64,000 bases of DNA from Gnomoniopsis sp. IMI 355080 (lineage: Eukaryota; Ascomycota; Sordariomycetes; Diaporthales; Gnomoniaceae), in contig JAPEVC010000143.1 of the NCBI GenBank assembly GCA_027946555.1, positions 31,907 to 95,906 of the forward strand, given 5' to 3'. Below are positions 32,041 through 43,843 of this stretch, one piece after another. Position numbers and translations under genes: made by a program. The stretch's first letter is position 1. Every line of letters starts with the position of its first letter. The notes beneath the pieces were generated by a model that was given only the letters and a program-made list of their open reading frames with translations, made no database searches and was not told the DNA's origin.

Positions 32041-33858
32041 TCAAATTTTCGCCCTGGAGACCTGCCCTTTAAGTTCTTTCACAATACCCAACCCAGCCTG
32101 TCTGCCCGAGAAGATACAGCCGCCCAAGAAGGTCCCCTCCAGCGAATTGTACCCATGGACTCCACCACCCCCAAAGCCCGCGGCCTCGCCCGCCGCATAC
32201 AAGCCGGGAAAGGCCTCACCGTTCGGTTTCATTACATTACTATCCAGATTAGTCTCCAGCCCACCAAGCGTCTTTCTCGTCAGTAGATTCATCCTGACTG
32301 CAATGAGTGGACCATGCTTCGGATCCAGTAACCTGTGCGGCGGCGCGATGCGACTCCTCTTATCGGGCCAGTAGTTCCGGCCATTGTGAATGAGCATGGC
32401 CTGCGCATCTTTGGAATACGGGTTGTCGAATTGCGAGTCTCGCATCTCGACGACCTCCTTGACTGCTTCGTACGTCAGTATAGGCCCGTCGCGCTCCTTG
32501 GCGAGGACGTTCATGCCCTGCACCAGCTCCTCCAGATTATCCTTGACGACGAAATCCGCCCCGTGCTTCTGGAACGCCTGCACGGGTAAGGTACCCTTTG
32601 AGCCAAAGACACGCTGCGAGAGGAGCTGCCACCAGCTCTTGTTGGCAAGGTCCGGGTTCTGCTCGGAGCCCGAGAGTGCGAATTCGCGGGCGATGATGCT
32701 CTGGTCGAGGATGAACCAGGTGTAGTCGTAGCCGGTGCTGCAGATGTATTTGAGGGTGGCGAGTGTGTCGGAGCCTGGGTAGAGGAAGGGCGGGAGGCGT
32801 TTGCCGGTTGCGTCGAGCCAGAGGGACGAGGGCGCGGGGAGGACGCGGATGCCGTGGTTGGGCCAGATGCTGTCCCAGTTTTGGAGGCCTTCTGTGTAGC
32901 TGGACAAGCGTGAGTGAGTGTGTGTGTGTGAGAGAGAAGGAGTTACATACTGCCACATGCGATCCCGATTTACCACATTCGCGCCCGCCTCCTCTGTGAT
33001 GCCAATCATCCGACCATCCACGTGTGCTGGTACACCGATGACAAAGTTCTCTGGCACTTTTGGCCCCAGCCTATCTGTAGGCCACGCAGCTTTCACCGCT
33101 TCCACATTGCCCCCGATGCCTCCAGACGAGACCACCACCGCCGAGCCATACAGCTCAAACTCGCCTTTGACGTCCCGATTCGTCTTGACGCCCCTCGGCG
33201 CGTCGTCGTCCTCGAGCACGCGGCCCTTGACGCCAATCGCGCGCCCGGTCGTCTCATCAATGATGAGTTTGTCCACGACATGCCGGAACTTGAACTCGAC
33301 CAGCCCTTCCTCCGCCTTGCGCTTCACAGGCTCCGCAAACACCCTCACAACCTCCGGCCCCACACCCCAGGTGATATGAAACCGAGGCACCGAATTCCCA
33401 TGCCCATCCGCCCGACCCGCACCCCTCTCGGCCCAGCCGACGTTGAACAAGAACCCCAGCCCTCGCTCTTTGAGGTACTTCTCCATTCCGTCGCACGCAA
33501 AGTCGACAAACGCGCGCGCCCATTGTCGCGGCCAGTAGTCCTCGCTCCCAGGCTGGTCGCCGCGATCAAAGGCGGCTGAGGCGAACCAGTCGCGCATGGC
33601 GAGGGCGCGCGAGTCGCGGATGCCCATGCGGCGCTGCTCAAGGCTGTCGACGACAAAGATGCCGCCGAGGGACCAGAAGGCTTGGCCGCCTAGGTTGGTG
33701 GCGGGTTCTTGGTCGAGGAGGACGACGGGGATGTTGGCGCGGGTTAGCTCGAAGGCGGCGACGAGGCCGGCTAGGCCGGCGCCGATGATGAGGACGGGTG
33801 ATGGTGGTGATGCTGCATCAGGTGCTCCGCGGGATTGGCTGGTGGAAGTGGAAGACAT
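32041..33858 (-). CDS. FAD-binding dehydrogenase (fumarate reductase/ketosteroid-dehydrogenase type)
   Basis: Two exons (33858-32951 and 32899-32041) give 588 residues. The 51-bp intron at 32900-32950 has a GTATGT donor and CCAG acceptor. It has no stop and is a multiple of three, so the unspliced frame reads through as 605 residues. Splicing restores MWHYTEGLQNWDSIWPNHGI. The N-terminus binds FAD (VLIIGAGLAGLVAAFEL, then LGGQAFWSLGG). The C-terminus has the second flavin-contact block GLYAAGEAAGFGGGGVHG with GTFLGGC. Relatives are flavoprotein oxidoreductases of the FAD_binding_2 group acting on steroid-like or other ring or unsaturated substrates; I cannot name the substrate. No signal peptide. 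The gene is convergent with the NLR gene. Confidence 0.92.
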   Translation of the reverse strand: MSSTSTSQSRGAPDAASPPSPVLIIGAGLAGLVAAFELTRANIPVVLLDQEPATNLGGQAFWSLGGIFVVDSLEQRRMGIRDSRALAMRDWFASAAFDRGDQPGSEDYWPRQWARAFVDFACDGMEKYLKERGLGFLFNVGWAERGAGRADGHGNSVPRFHITWGVGPEVVRVFAEPVKRKAEEGLVEFKFRHVVDKLIIDETTGRAIGVKGRVLEDDDAPRGVKTNRDVKGEFELYGSAVVVSSGGIGGNVEAVKAAWPTDRLGPKVPENFVIGVPAHVDGRMIGITEEAGANVVNRDRMWQYVTPSLSHTHTHSRLSSYTEGLQNWDSIWPNHGIRVLPAPSSLWLDATGKRLPPFLYPGSDTLATLKYICSTGYDYTWFILDQSIIAREFALSGSEQNPDLANKSWWQLLSQRVFGSKGTLPVQAFQKHGADFVVKDNLEELVQGMNVLAKERDGPILTYEAVKEVVEMRDSQFDNPYSKDAQAMLIHNGRNYWPDKRSRIAPPHRLLDPKHGPLIAVRMNLLTRKTLGGLETNLDSNVMKPNGEAFPGLYAAGEAAGFGGGGVHGYNSLEGTFLGGCIFSGRQAGLGIVKELKGQVSRAKI

Positions 33859-33931
33859 TGTGTTTCATGAGGGAGTGTGGGATGGGAACCTTTTTTTTTT
33901 CTTCCGGATGTACCGGTGGGATGAATGTATT

Positions 33932-33934
<3 letters not shown>

Positions 33935-33962
<28 letters not shown>
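33935..33962. repeat. (AT)n microsatellite
   Basis: Fourteen uninterrupted AT units about 75 bp upstream of the FAD dehydrogenase ATG (minus strand). Likely length-variable among strains. Confidence 0.95.
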
Positions 33963-33966
<4 letters not shown>

Positions 33967-34516
33967 TATTTTACTTGTATACGAGTAGTTGAAATGGGGG
34001 ATCGTCCACGTTGAAAGTATAACCGCAGTGCACGCTCGTTGAAATCGTCTGATGTTTGTTGCACGGGGATTAGCAAAGCCTCGGCATACTCTTTGGGATC
34101 TTTACCCCGTGGGGAGTTCGGCCCGTGAAAGGAAAATCCCTGAGACAACAGGAACACTCTATTTTTTGGGTAGTTTCCTGGGCGAATGCTGACATTGGAA
34201 TTTCACGGCTCTGCTGACCTGACGGCTTTGTGTTGCACTACTAAATCATTCGAACGTGTGTCATCTTATTAATCCGCGGACGCCGAAGTGGTTCGAGTTT
34301 GTATGGGTTGTATTCCGTATTATGATACATGCCAGCAACGCAGTGAGACTTGTTTCTCAGGGTAGCTTTGTCCTCTAATAAGGGTAGCCGGTAGCCGAAG
34401 TCACGCAACTAATAAGGAGACTATAACGGATTCCCTGGTGCTCCGAGGAATTGATCGGCTCCCGCGGGAGCGGGCCGTATGGTCAAAGTTAGGACATCTA
34501 TCCTGTTTTCTTTTCC

Positions 34517-34529
34517 GGGGGGGGGGGGG
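34517..34529. repeat. G homopolymer, 13 bases
   Basis: An uninterrupted G run in the spacer downstream of the kelch gene. Such runs are error-prone in sequencing. Confidence 0.9.
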
Positions 34530-34889
34530 TTGGTCCCTCGAGTACCACGAGTCACGTAGGTACCTAGGTAGGTATCTGATGGTGCTTCGTATGCATTGGA
34601 ATACAAAAGAACTGGGAGACTTGTTACATTTAATATGTTTTATGTGCATGATATCGTGTCGTAAGAAGGTCTCACGCCCATAGAAAGCCAGTAAATTCAA
34701 ATCAGTCGTCATAAAGAATCGTGTGCTCAGGGTATCTAGAATGCAAGAAGTAGAAATACAGTAGTGAGTGCGAACCACTTCCCAAGCTGTAGGCGTATAT
34801 ACCCAATGCCGCTGTCCTTTCTTTTGTATTCTTCTTTTTTTATTTTATTGCACCATTCCAAACATATACACCACATCCACTTATACAAC

Positions 34890-37820
34890 TCAAGGTGTCC
34901 GTCCTGGCCCTTGCGCTTGGCCGCCCTCGCCCTCCTCCAGCCCATTCACCACCCGCAACGCTCTCCTCGGGCCCAGGACCACCGAGAAATAGCTCAATTC
35001 CTGACCATCCAACAGTCCCTCCGTCGACCCACTCGTGCTCGGTCGTCCTGCGCTGCCACTGTTCTTCTCGTCGCTATACGGGCTCGGCCGACTACTCGTC
35101 CCCGCACTCGCGCTGGTCGGCGTCATGAGCTTACTATTACCAGTATTTCCATTACTGCTCGCCGACGGCCTATCCCGTCCCACCCACGCAAATGCCTCGC
35201 CCTCGCCCGCAGCACCACCGGCAGCAGCAGCAGTGCCCGGAGCAGGAGCGTACCGGCTTCCCTTGCGACCAAACGCCAGCATACGCCCAAAGGACCCGTG
35301 CGATTGACTCCGCGCAGGGAACCGGTTCGTCACGGCCAGATGCGTCTTGTACGCGCGCACCTGCCGACGATACAGCCATGCGCAGTAGCCCAAGTACCCA
35401 GCCGACACGCCCGCAAGGCACGCGACGACGATCGCGGCGATGAGACCGCCCTCGTTGCGCGCGGATTTGGCCGCGCTGCCGCTTGCCGACGACGTAATGG
35501 TGCTGGTGGGTCCCGAGGAGGAGGCGGTGATGGTGAAGACGGGGGATCGGCCCGTGGCAAACGGACCGCCCGTCGCGCTGGCCGCGGGCGTCGTGACGGT
35601 CGCGGAGCCCTCGGGCGAGCCACCAATGACGCTGACGACTTCGTCGGGAACAGTGTAGCCGTACGAGGCGGCGAGGACGGAGTTGCCCGGGTCGAGGTCG
35701 TCTGGGTGGGAGAGGGCGGAGAAGGAGGAGGACCAGGCTAAGGAGGAGGCGTTGAAGATATAGATGCCGGGGGAGTCGCAGTCAGTCACGGTGGTGTTGA
35801 AGCCGCCGACGAGGATCATTTGGCCGTCGCGGAGATTGCAGGTGTGGCCTGCGCGGGCGTAGGGGATGGTGGTGCCGGTTTGGGAGACGGGGCCAATCCA
35901 GGTGAAGGAGGGGATGGTGAGGATGTACATGTCGTCGTATTGGATTTGGTCGCCCTGGTGAAAGGATTAGTAGATGTTTATTTTTATTTCTCCTTAGTCA
36001 AGGGAGGGAAAGAGAAAGAAGACGACGACGAAGACTTACAGCAGGCTGAAGATTCTGGCCTCCATACAGATAAATCTGAAAACTACTCGCGTCTGGCGCA
36101 CTCGCCACGACCGCACACGGATTCACCCTCACCCCAGGCGCCGTCCCGGTCGTCGTCTGGTGATACCACGTCGAGCTCGCAATATCATACACATCCAACT
36201 GCGACATGTCGTTGGTGAAATCACTCGCCGTACCACCCGCCAACCCAATCAACACCCCCGACACCCCCCACCCAGGCACAAACACCAACACACCATCCGC
36301 ACGCTCCGTGAACGCTGCGCTCGACTGCACGCCGCCCTGCGTAATATTTCGATACGCACCAGCCGCGGGCGCGCCGCTGTCGCGCAGCGAGGTGACCGCG
36401 TCGTTGGCGTAGCCCGGGTGGGTGAACTCGAGGAGCGTCTTGAGGTACACGCGAGCTACTTGGTCGGACCAACCTGGTGTGGTGAGGTAGTCGAGGTGGC
36501 CGCCAAAGTACCAGCTGAGACCCAACTCGGGCACGCTAACGCCGGCACCCTCGGCGGCGCGCTGGACGGCTACGCCGCCGCCGTCTGAGTAGTTGCCCGC
36601 GGAGGTCTCGAGGTCGGTGTAGGAGGTCCAGGTGCTGGTGTCGATGGCGTATTGCCAGGTGGCGATGGCGGCCGGGGTGGTGACGGGGTTGTCGGCGAAT
36701 TCGCCGCCGTAGAGGTAGAGGTTGTTGTAGTCGTACCAGAGGGAGCCTAGGGCGACGGCGGGTGGGCCGCTGGGTTGGGGGAGGCTGGTGAGCGAGGGCG
36801 AGGTGGTGTCCCAGGAGCTGGTGAGGTCGAGGGTGAGGAAATTGTTGTTCCAGGTGTTGTTGACCTGGTCGATTGTTGATTTGGCCTCTCCGCCGTAGAT
36901 GTAGAGGGTGCCGTTGAGAAGGGCGGCTAATTTGTTTTTCTCGTGTTAATCTATATGGCCACAGCAGCATGGTCGTGCTCCTTTCATATAACAACCCCAT
37001 CAAGCCTAGAGTATCCTCCTCCCGGGTTGGAAAATGGATAGAGGGAGAGAAAGAATGTCCCAAACTTACTCTGCTGCGCCCACCTCGCACATACATCCGT
37101 AGCATCATCGGCTCTCTTCATCAGAATCGGCCCAGCATCCACCACCCCACCGGCATGATCCTGCCCATACTGTCCTCCCAACAGCGTCGGCGCCATCACC
37201 GCCACGGCCAAAGCAAGCATCGTCATGGTCGTGACACCAAAGATGGGCGACGGCGGCGCGCTCCCGGAGCCCACACGTACCCTAGTCCGACTATTTCGTC
37301 CCGTCGGCGGCAGGAGCTTCACGTACCACGGCGTCTTGCTGCTGCTGCTCGTCGTGGAGGTTGATGATGACTGCGGTGACGTCGGTTCGGACTGTACGGC
37401 GGCGACAGCAGGCACAACGTTTCTGGGCTGAGCAGCAGAAGGACTGTCTGGACTTGTTGTTTCGTCGTCGTCAGTCTTAGCTGCTGGTCCGTCGTGGCGG
37501 GCTTTCGTGTCGAGACGGCCAAGCTTGCTGTTGGAGACAGCGGTGTTCCTGCTGTGATTGTCGGATTCCGGCTCGAATGGGTCCTTGAGCACGATCCGGG
37601 GGGAGATTGTCCCGGCGTCCTCGTTGGCGAGGCCCACTTCCCTAAAGACGGACTTGCGGTTCTTCTTGATGCTGTTGAACATGGAGGGTCGCTGGTCGCT
37701 TTCACGTAGACGGTCTTGGGTGTTTTGGGTGTTGAATTTTGGGCGGGTGGAAGGGGTTGAGGAAGAGGAGGAGGAGAGAGGAGGAGAGGGAGGAGGTAAT
37801 GTTGGATCGACAGAGGACAT
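34890..37820 (-). CDS. Kelch-type beta-propeller membrane protein
   Basis: Three exons (37820-37070, 36926-36040, 35954-34890) give 900 residues; no stops occur in the joined frame. Residues 1-200 are Ser/Thr/Pro-rich and probably cytosolic. Near 195-220 is a hydrophobic stretch (TMTMLALAVAVMAPTLLGG) that could be a signal anchor. Kelch-like blades follow, with YIYGGEAK, YLYGGEFADNPV, WYFGGHLDYL, YLYGGQNLQP and ILVGGFNTTV. Potential N-glycosylation sites (NGT, NNT, NYS, NIT, NTT, NAS) suggest the propeller is lumenal or extracellular. A second membrane segment (LIAAIVVACLAGVSAGYLGY) is followed by a basic WLYRRQ and a long Ser/Gly-rich tail. Relatives are fungal kelch proteins with a C-terminal anchor. 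A cell-surface or endomembrane scaffold role is inference. The first intron (143 bp) is long for this window. Confidence 0.88.
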
Positions 37821-40800
37821 GACGAAAGGGAAAGAAAAACCACCACCAGACAGTAAGAATGCGTGTAGGTAGTAGCAATGTAATGCTATGTTATTGTGCG
37901 TTATAGGTTATTGTGGAACTAAAAAGAGGACCGTTCGTTCTACTTGGTATTCTGCGGACGGGCAACTATGGGGCATATGCAGTCATGGCGATGTTTTGCC
38001 ACCATGCAATACGACAAGCTTTCTTCCTCTGCGCAGAGTTGGGCCTTACTTTTTCGGAGAACAACACACAAGGGGAAGTGAAAGTGTGTGGTGTGTGGTA
38101 GATGAGGTCATCCAGCAGAGAGAGAGAGAGAAAGAGGCGCGGCCAGGCTGGGATTGTTGCCGCGGGCGATTGGAGGCCTTGAATTGGTTGGTAGTATTTA
38201 GGTAGGTAGGTAGGTAGGTATATATACCAATAGGGCCACAGCCTTGAGGAGGAGGCGCCTAAATAGGTAGTCAACTTGGGATGATGGTAATTTGATGTAT
38301 CAAAAAGGAGGACTGACGTTAAAGCTGCAAGCCTCGTTTTGTATATATATACATATATATATCACCTCGAGGGCAATTGCATCCGTCCTTGATATTGTCG
38401 CGTGCCTGTTCCCCTTCTAACACCCTGGCTAAAACCCTATAAACCTGCTCGCCGACCGAAAGGGTGCGTTTCTGGGCACGCATATAACTGCGGTGTAGAT
38501 AGTTCCGAAAGCAGCTTACTGTCTATCTAGGTTGGTAGCAGCATTGAGTTTCGCCAGTTGACCAACTTAGCAATCCTCGAAAAGGGTCGTCCAGGATGCA
38601 CATCAAATTGAGGTCATCGAGACAAATCGATTGGATACCTTAACGGGCGTGTCCAACCCCCCCTGCTCGGGAACGACATCATCGGAGCCATATGGACACC
38701 TCAGGAACCTCGGAGCTGTCAAGGGTCCAGACCCAGGGAACTGCCAGACTGGGGAATATAAAGGAGCGATCTTATCTTGTGTTGCAAGGCCCCCCAGCCA
38801 AAAGGGTGTGTGGATTGGTTTCTGGTTTTGTGGCGTCAAAGGTATGATGTCGCTGCTGGATGGGAATGGTCGTTGTTAATTCGATGGATGGAGACTTCCG
38901 AAGAAGACCAGGTTTGTGGTCTGTGTGTGGAGCTGGCTGGGCGAAACGGGGACAAATCAGGTTTTTGGAGAGGTTCCCTTTTGGGTATGTGACTAACTTG
39001 GCGGGCTCGTTGGTTTCCTCTGGCAGGCCCAGATCCCCCCCCCCGGGGGGCAAAGGTATACTACTCATGTGCGCTGACATACATGCATATCAGATTCTAG
39101 CACGTTCAATAAGAGGTGATAAGAGGGGAAATACTAAGAAAGAGAGAGAGAGAGAGACAAGAGACACCAGTGCCGAAAGCAGTATCCACCGTCCGTGACT
39201 TCGTTAGTGATGAGATAGCGCGCTCTCTCCTTGGTTAATCCGACTCGCGCATCATCGTCTTCGATCATCCTGTCAGCAATATTGTCCCACCGAGTGCCGC
39301 TGCATACTTTTTGATCGTCGATGAAGAAAATTACACCTTGGAAAACTGCGCTCATCAAAGCATATGTGCCGGTTCTTGCTTTGATGGAATAGCAAAGGGT
39401 CGGGGGGGAGGATGTATGTGGGTGAGGTGTGTGTGCGGCTATAACCGTCTCCATGTCGTAGGAAAAACAAAAGGCCTTCATCTTTTTTCAAGGATGATAT
39501 GATCTGCTCGTCGTCAATGGCGAGTCTTTCCTGGCGTGAATCCCATGGGCTGGAGATCATCATTCAAAGAAAGTGGAGAGGGACGTTGGAACCGTTGAAG
39601 AATAGTTCGCGGAGATTTCCTTCCGATCCAAACCTTACTGAGTAGGTATCTAGCACAGCCCACAAGGAGGGGCTTGTGTGGCTGAATTGACGACACATGT
39701 GGCTGAATGAAGTAAGACGTTGATGGGAGTCTTTCTTTTGACATTTTGCGTCGGCTGTTGCTCAAGCTTCACAATAGGTACTATTGAATTCGGCCTTGAC
39801 TGTGTACCATACACCGGGTGGCATTTCAACTTTGCAGTTTGGTGAAGTTCTTGGTAAGATACGTTTTGATACTTTAAAGTCTGCGCAGTGCTAGGCTACC
39901 TGAGAGTAGTAAAACGAGTGAGTCTGATTCAGCTCATCAACCCCTTCTCCAATCTATACCAAAATCCGCTGGTTGCGAGAAATGCGAATAATGTCAACGC
40001 TCAACTGCCCAACCAAAGGAAATCTGCGTTGTCATCGCGGACTCATCATGCTAAGGCTCCCTTGCACGCTTCGCGCCAGCGCCTTCTCCTAGGATTTTCT
40101 CCCCAGCACCTTGTTCAAGGAATCATCAAGCTATGCCCTTCATCAGCCATTTCTCCCTGGCGTCATCAACTCCCTGAAAGACTGAGTAACGACGCTGGAA
40201 CCCACGACGGCCAGCGTGGTCAAGTCTTCCTAGTATGATTTGTTCTGACCGACCACAATTTGAATCAGCATGTCGATCGCTCGCGGGCTGTGACCCGAGC
40301 TCCAGCCATGATGACGGTATTTGCAGTCGACGACGGCACCAAGTCATTCGAGCGTCGGGGAGAGGACAGACGAGCCCTGACATCTGGAATCGACTGTACT
40401 TAGTGCTCCATTCGTGTCCGCTGCGTAGCGCTGACGCTGGTGCTGGGATATTGATATTTCCAGCGTCGATACTTGTTCATCCAATGCTGATCTAGCATGT
40501 GGAGGAGGCGGCTCATCCGATTGACCGAGTGATCGAGGGGAGTGATAGCACGGAAAGTCTATCCGAGCGCATCCTTGTCGTTCGCGGGGCGGGCAATCTG
40601 CATGTAGCTCCTTCTCCTAGCTGTAGCACACAATGTAAAACTTTCTGAGAAAGAGTGAGGCGATCATTGAATACGAGGCCCAGTAAAGGGTACGGGCGCC
40701 TTGTACTGAACATTCAGCGAAAGGTCTGGTGCATTTCCCCAGCAAACCCAGAGAGTTACAGTCTTGTCATGAAGCCAGATTGGAACACATCAACGACCTA

Positions 40801-40822
40801 CTTGATCACAACAGAAGCACAT
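37821..40822. other. Large spacer, no gene supported
   Basis: 3 kb upstream of the kelch gene and downstream of the next minus-strand gene. It contains simple repeats: AG units near 38116-38132, a GGTA run at 38201-38220, TA tracts near 38341-38362 and AG units near 39141-39158. ORFs up to 116 codons (for example 39888-40238) show no family sequence or splice continuity. Confidence 0.5.
38201..38220. repeat. (GGTA)5 tandem repeat
   Basis: Five perfect GGTA units followed by a TA tract, in the 5' region of the kelch gene. It is related to the TAGGTA motif found in other spacers. Confidence 0.95.
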
Positions 40823-42118
40823 TCAGCCCGTCGAAGGTGCAGGTTGGGGTTGCAAAAGATGCAAATTTGGCGCCGCGCTGACCAGCTCGGTGCGCAAAAA
40901 GTTGCCAAGTTTTTCCAGCAGCAGATTTCCCACCCACTCAGCCTGGGCCTCATCACCCGTCCGGGTGAGATGTTGTGCTGTGTCTGTAGCCATCAAGACA
41001 ATACTCTTTGCGATGCTCTTGGGGTCTCGAGACCTATTCGGAAGATGGTTCCCCGGAGGCGCTTGACCAGTCTTATTCAACCTGCCTCGGAGTCGATCTA
41101 GCATGGGCGATTTGAGAAAGGCCAAGGCAGCAGTCGCATCGGGATGTGTGGGATGATAAAGGTCGAGATGGGCCCTGTCGACCCTGGTGGAGGACCAATC
41201 CTGGAACTTTTCGCTCATCGCGGCAAATGAGTCGAACAGTGCCTCGGATGGCGGCGAGCGCTGCCATGCGAAGATGGTGGACATGACGGAAAGGGTCCTC
41301 CAAGGGACAAGGGCTGTGGTCGAAAAGGCTTGGTGGCCGGAGAACATGTCGTCGGCGCGGATCAAGGTTGCGTACCCGGCGTCGAGAGAGCTACCGGGTG
41401 AGATTTTGGCGCGGGCAAGAGCTGTCAGAAGCGGCGAGGCGCGCGCCGCATAGATTGACCTAGGCAGGTTATGGTCTTCGGTGGCCATCCATCGTTCGAG
41501 CCACGCCCAGACCATTTCATCAAGTCCTTCCTCGACCATGAAGGGGATGAGATTGGTGAGTAGGGGTTGGTGCTCCATGAAACTAAGATTGCGCTCAAGA
41601 CCGGAGGCGCGCAGCCACGAGACGACGCGGTGAGCTGTGCCTGAGCTCGCCATGCCCTCGGGGACGGAGATGGAAGACGACTGAGCGATAGCCTGCCTCT
41701 TGGCAATCAAGACGCCGGCTGCGCGTTTCGGGTTCATCAGGCCCTTGGCCACGGCCTGGTCGAAGACGTCCATGGGGTCGCGTTCGGTGGAAGGACTTGT
41801 AGAGACGGGCTTTGAGGGGACATAGCTGAAAAGGGGGTTGCTCAGGATGGCGCGGACGTGGCGATCTGTAGGTCGTCGATGACCATCATGGGATGCGGCG
41901 GTAGAGGGTGTAGGGGAAGAAGCCTCCAAGTTCAATGATGTTGTTGCTGTTGACGGATTCTGGGACAGGTAGCCATGTTCTTTGTCGAGATTATTCCTGA
42001 AGGAGGTTGTCAAGGCCTTTAGGAGACGCTGGGATCCGCGCTTGTCCAATGGAGGAGGATGGTGGACTTTGCGGAGGATGTCATGGAAGGGGTTGAATAA
42101 CGTCTTGGTGCTGAGCAT
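40823..42118 (-). CDS. Conserved-looking protein of unknown function, possible mitochondrial presequence
   Basis: 431 residues from MLSTKTLFNPFHDILRKVHH. The frame is open further upstream to 42346 (507 residues). I chose 42118 because the sequence after it looks like a basic amphipathic presequence, while the upstream part reads like leader. Landmarks include RHVRAILSNPLFSYVPSKP, RDPMDVFDQAVAKGLMNPKR, AGVLIAKRQ and a helical C-terminus. I associate these blocks with an uncharacterised Pezizomycotina family but cannot name a function. No membrane segment or catalytic motif seen. Mitochondrial location is inference. Confidence 0.72.
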   Translation of the reverse strand: MLSTKTLFNPFHDILRKVHHPPPLDKRGSQRLLKALTTSFRNNLDKEHGYLSQNPSTATTSLNLEASSPTPSTAASHDGHRRPTDRHVRAILSNPLFSYVPSKPVSTSPSTERDPMDVFDQAVAKGLMNPKRAAGVLIAKRQAIAQSSSISVPEGMASSGTAHRVVSWLRASGLERNLSFMEHQPLLTNLIPFMVEEGLDEMVWAWLERWMATEDHNLPRSIYAARASPLLTALARAKISPGSSLDAGYATLIRADDMFSGHQAFSTTALVPWRTLSVMSTIFAWQRSPPSEALFDSFAAMSEKFQDWSSTRVDRAHLDLYHPTHPDATAALAFLKSPMLDRLRGRLNKTGQAPPGNHLPNRSRDPKSIAKSIVLMATDTAQHLTRTGDEAQAEWVGNLLLEKLGNFLRTELVSAAPNLHLLQPQPAPSTG

Positions 42119-43843
42119 GATGGTCCCTTTGCCGCCGAGACGGGCTTCTTGGAGGAGTCGACGGATCCGTTCGGGGCGTCTCGAGAGGAGAGGAGGGAGA
42201 ACAGCGTCGGCAGAAAAGACAAACAAGCTAGAAGTAATCTCGAAACGAGGATCTACTACCAAGCTAGCAATGAGGAGTAGAGGCTGTCTGTCAACTGGCA
42301 GCGGTATCGTGGTCGAGGTGACGGGTGGTGGTGTGTGTGGAAGCAAGATATCATGTCATGTCGTCCGATGCAGCCACTGCTGTGCCTTGCCTGCCGAAAC
42401 GGTCAAGCTCGGCTCCGTTGACAGATTGGAATGATTGCACGTGAGGGGGGAAAACGGCGCTAGCATGACGGAAAGGACCAGGTTCACCGTACCGCACCGC
42501 GTACCTGACGTATGCATCCAGGCATCTTGGCGCCCTGACCACCTTGCATACTTACCAGGTACTTCAAGGTTGGAGCCGCTGGGCAAGGTATTGTTTGATA
42601 TTCCAGAGTCAGGAATGTGAGGGAGGTCTACCAAAGTGTAATTTGATCAATGTGACTTGAATAGGTATGTGTCTAAAATACTAGGACATAGTGGTCACAC
42701 TTGAACAAGGTACGCTTGCTTACTGTGTCTACTCTCAACTGCCCCTCATTCACTGGTTACATCTTATGTAAGAAGACTTGAAAAATTGTGCTGTTTGAAG
42801 GGCAGACAGCACAGTCAAGATCAATGACATCTGAACATAGTATGGGAGATGGAACGAGGTAACAAATAAAGTCTAAATCAAGACTACATATACCTATATA
42901 AGACTTGCATTATTATTGAAAAAATTAAATTAAGAAGGTTGGTGAAGGATGGTGGCTGCCCAAGGTGCTGGTTGCATACTTTCTAGGAGGGCAGCTGGGC
43001 AATATAGCATGAATCCCAGGCCCTTTCCGGGCCCCCTACCCCGGATTTTCAGCCTCAGCAGGTACCTTACCCAGGGTACCTCCCTGGCAAGCTTAACACG
43101 TTGTCATGTTATCCTGTATGACAGCATGTTAGTGACTGTACCTGCCCTGCACTGCCTGCCTCCCCTGCCTCACCACTCCAAATTCGTCAACATGCAACTC
43201 TGAGCGTTAGCTGCTTCCAGTTTCGCAGTCTCTACTACCATCATTGCAATCCACTGCCCACCTTTACCTAACCTTACCTCTACCTTCAACCTCAGCTCAG
43301 GTCAGTTTGCACTTCCATCCCCAAACCGCCTCCTCCCCCCCCCTTCTCAGAGTATTCAAATAAACCTGCACCAGCTTGGCCCATGCCTGTCTCCTGCATC
43401 TGAACAAGGGAGTCAGTCCGTCAGGCTGTCCTAGTTGTCTGTGTGTCTTGGTGGTGTGGATGACTTGATTGATTGATTGATTGACTTTTCAGCCTTGACT
43501 GCTGTTTGGTCTGGGTCACGCCCGTCAAATCCACACTCCAGTCAAGCACACCCACTTCCACTGCCACTCCCACTGCCATTCCTGCATCTGGTCTCTTTTT
43601 CTCACGCAAATCTGCATCAGCAGCCAAAACCAAGAGACTCTGTCTTTTTTCTTTCCTTCACGGGGTACCTGACCGTCTTCAGCCTCATTGAACTACTCCG
43701 AACCCATCAAAGCTCTCCCATCGAATCGACCCTCCCATCTTCTGCTCGACGACCCGTTTCGATCGAGACGACACTCACAGCTACGGTCACGGCCGAGTAC
43801 TCCTTACACCAACACCACACACCCACAACCCACACATACAGAA
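42119..43843. other. Divergent spacer and DEF1 leader
   Basis: 1.7 kb between two divergent starts. The half near 43200-43840 is pyrimidine-rich and stop-poor, as in long fungal 5' leaders; it includes TGAT repeats at 43465-43484. No gene supported. Confidence 0.5.
43465..43484. repeat. (TGAT)n short tandem repeat
   Basis: Four to five TGAT units in the DEF1 upstream region. Confidence 0.85.

Larger units (their letters stand above)
33859..34889. other. Intergenic spacer with simple repeats
   Basis: 1 kb between the FAD dehydrogenase start and the kelch gene stop. It holds an AT microsatellite, a G run and a TACCTAGGTA palindrome at 34561-34570. No supported gene. Confidence 0.55.

Noticed and set aside
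36536..37108. 190-codon minus-strand ORF rich in Arg, His and Pro
   Set aside because: It is an out-of-frame reading of kelch exon 2 and its intron; the other frame carries kelch blades and good splice sites.
42119..42346. N-terminal extension of the unknown protein to 507 residues
   Set aside because: It lacks the look of conserved protein, while the Met at 42118 opens a presequence-like segment; kept as an alternative only.
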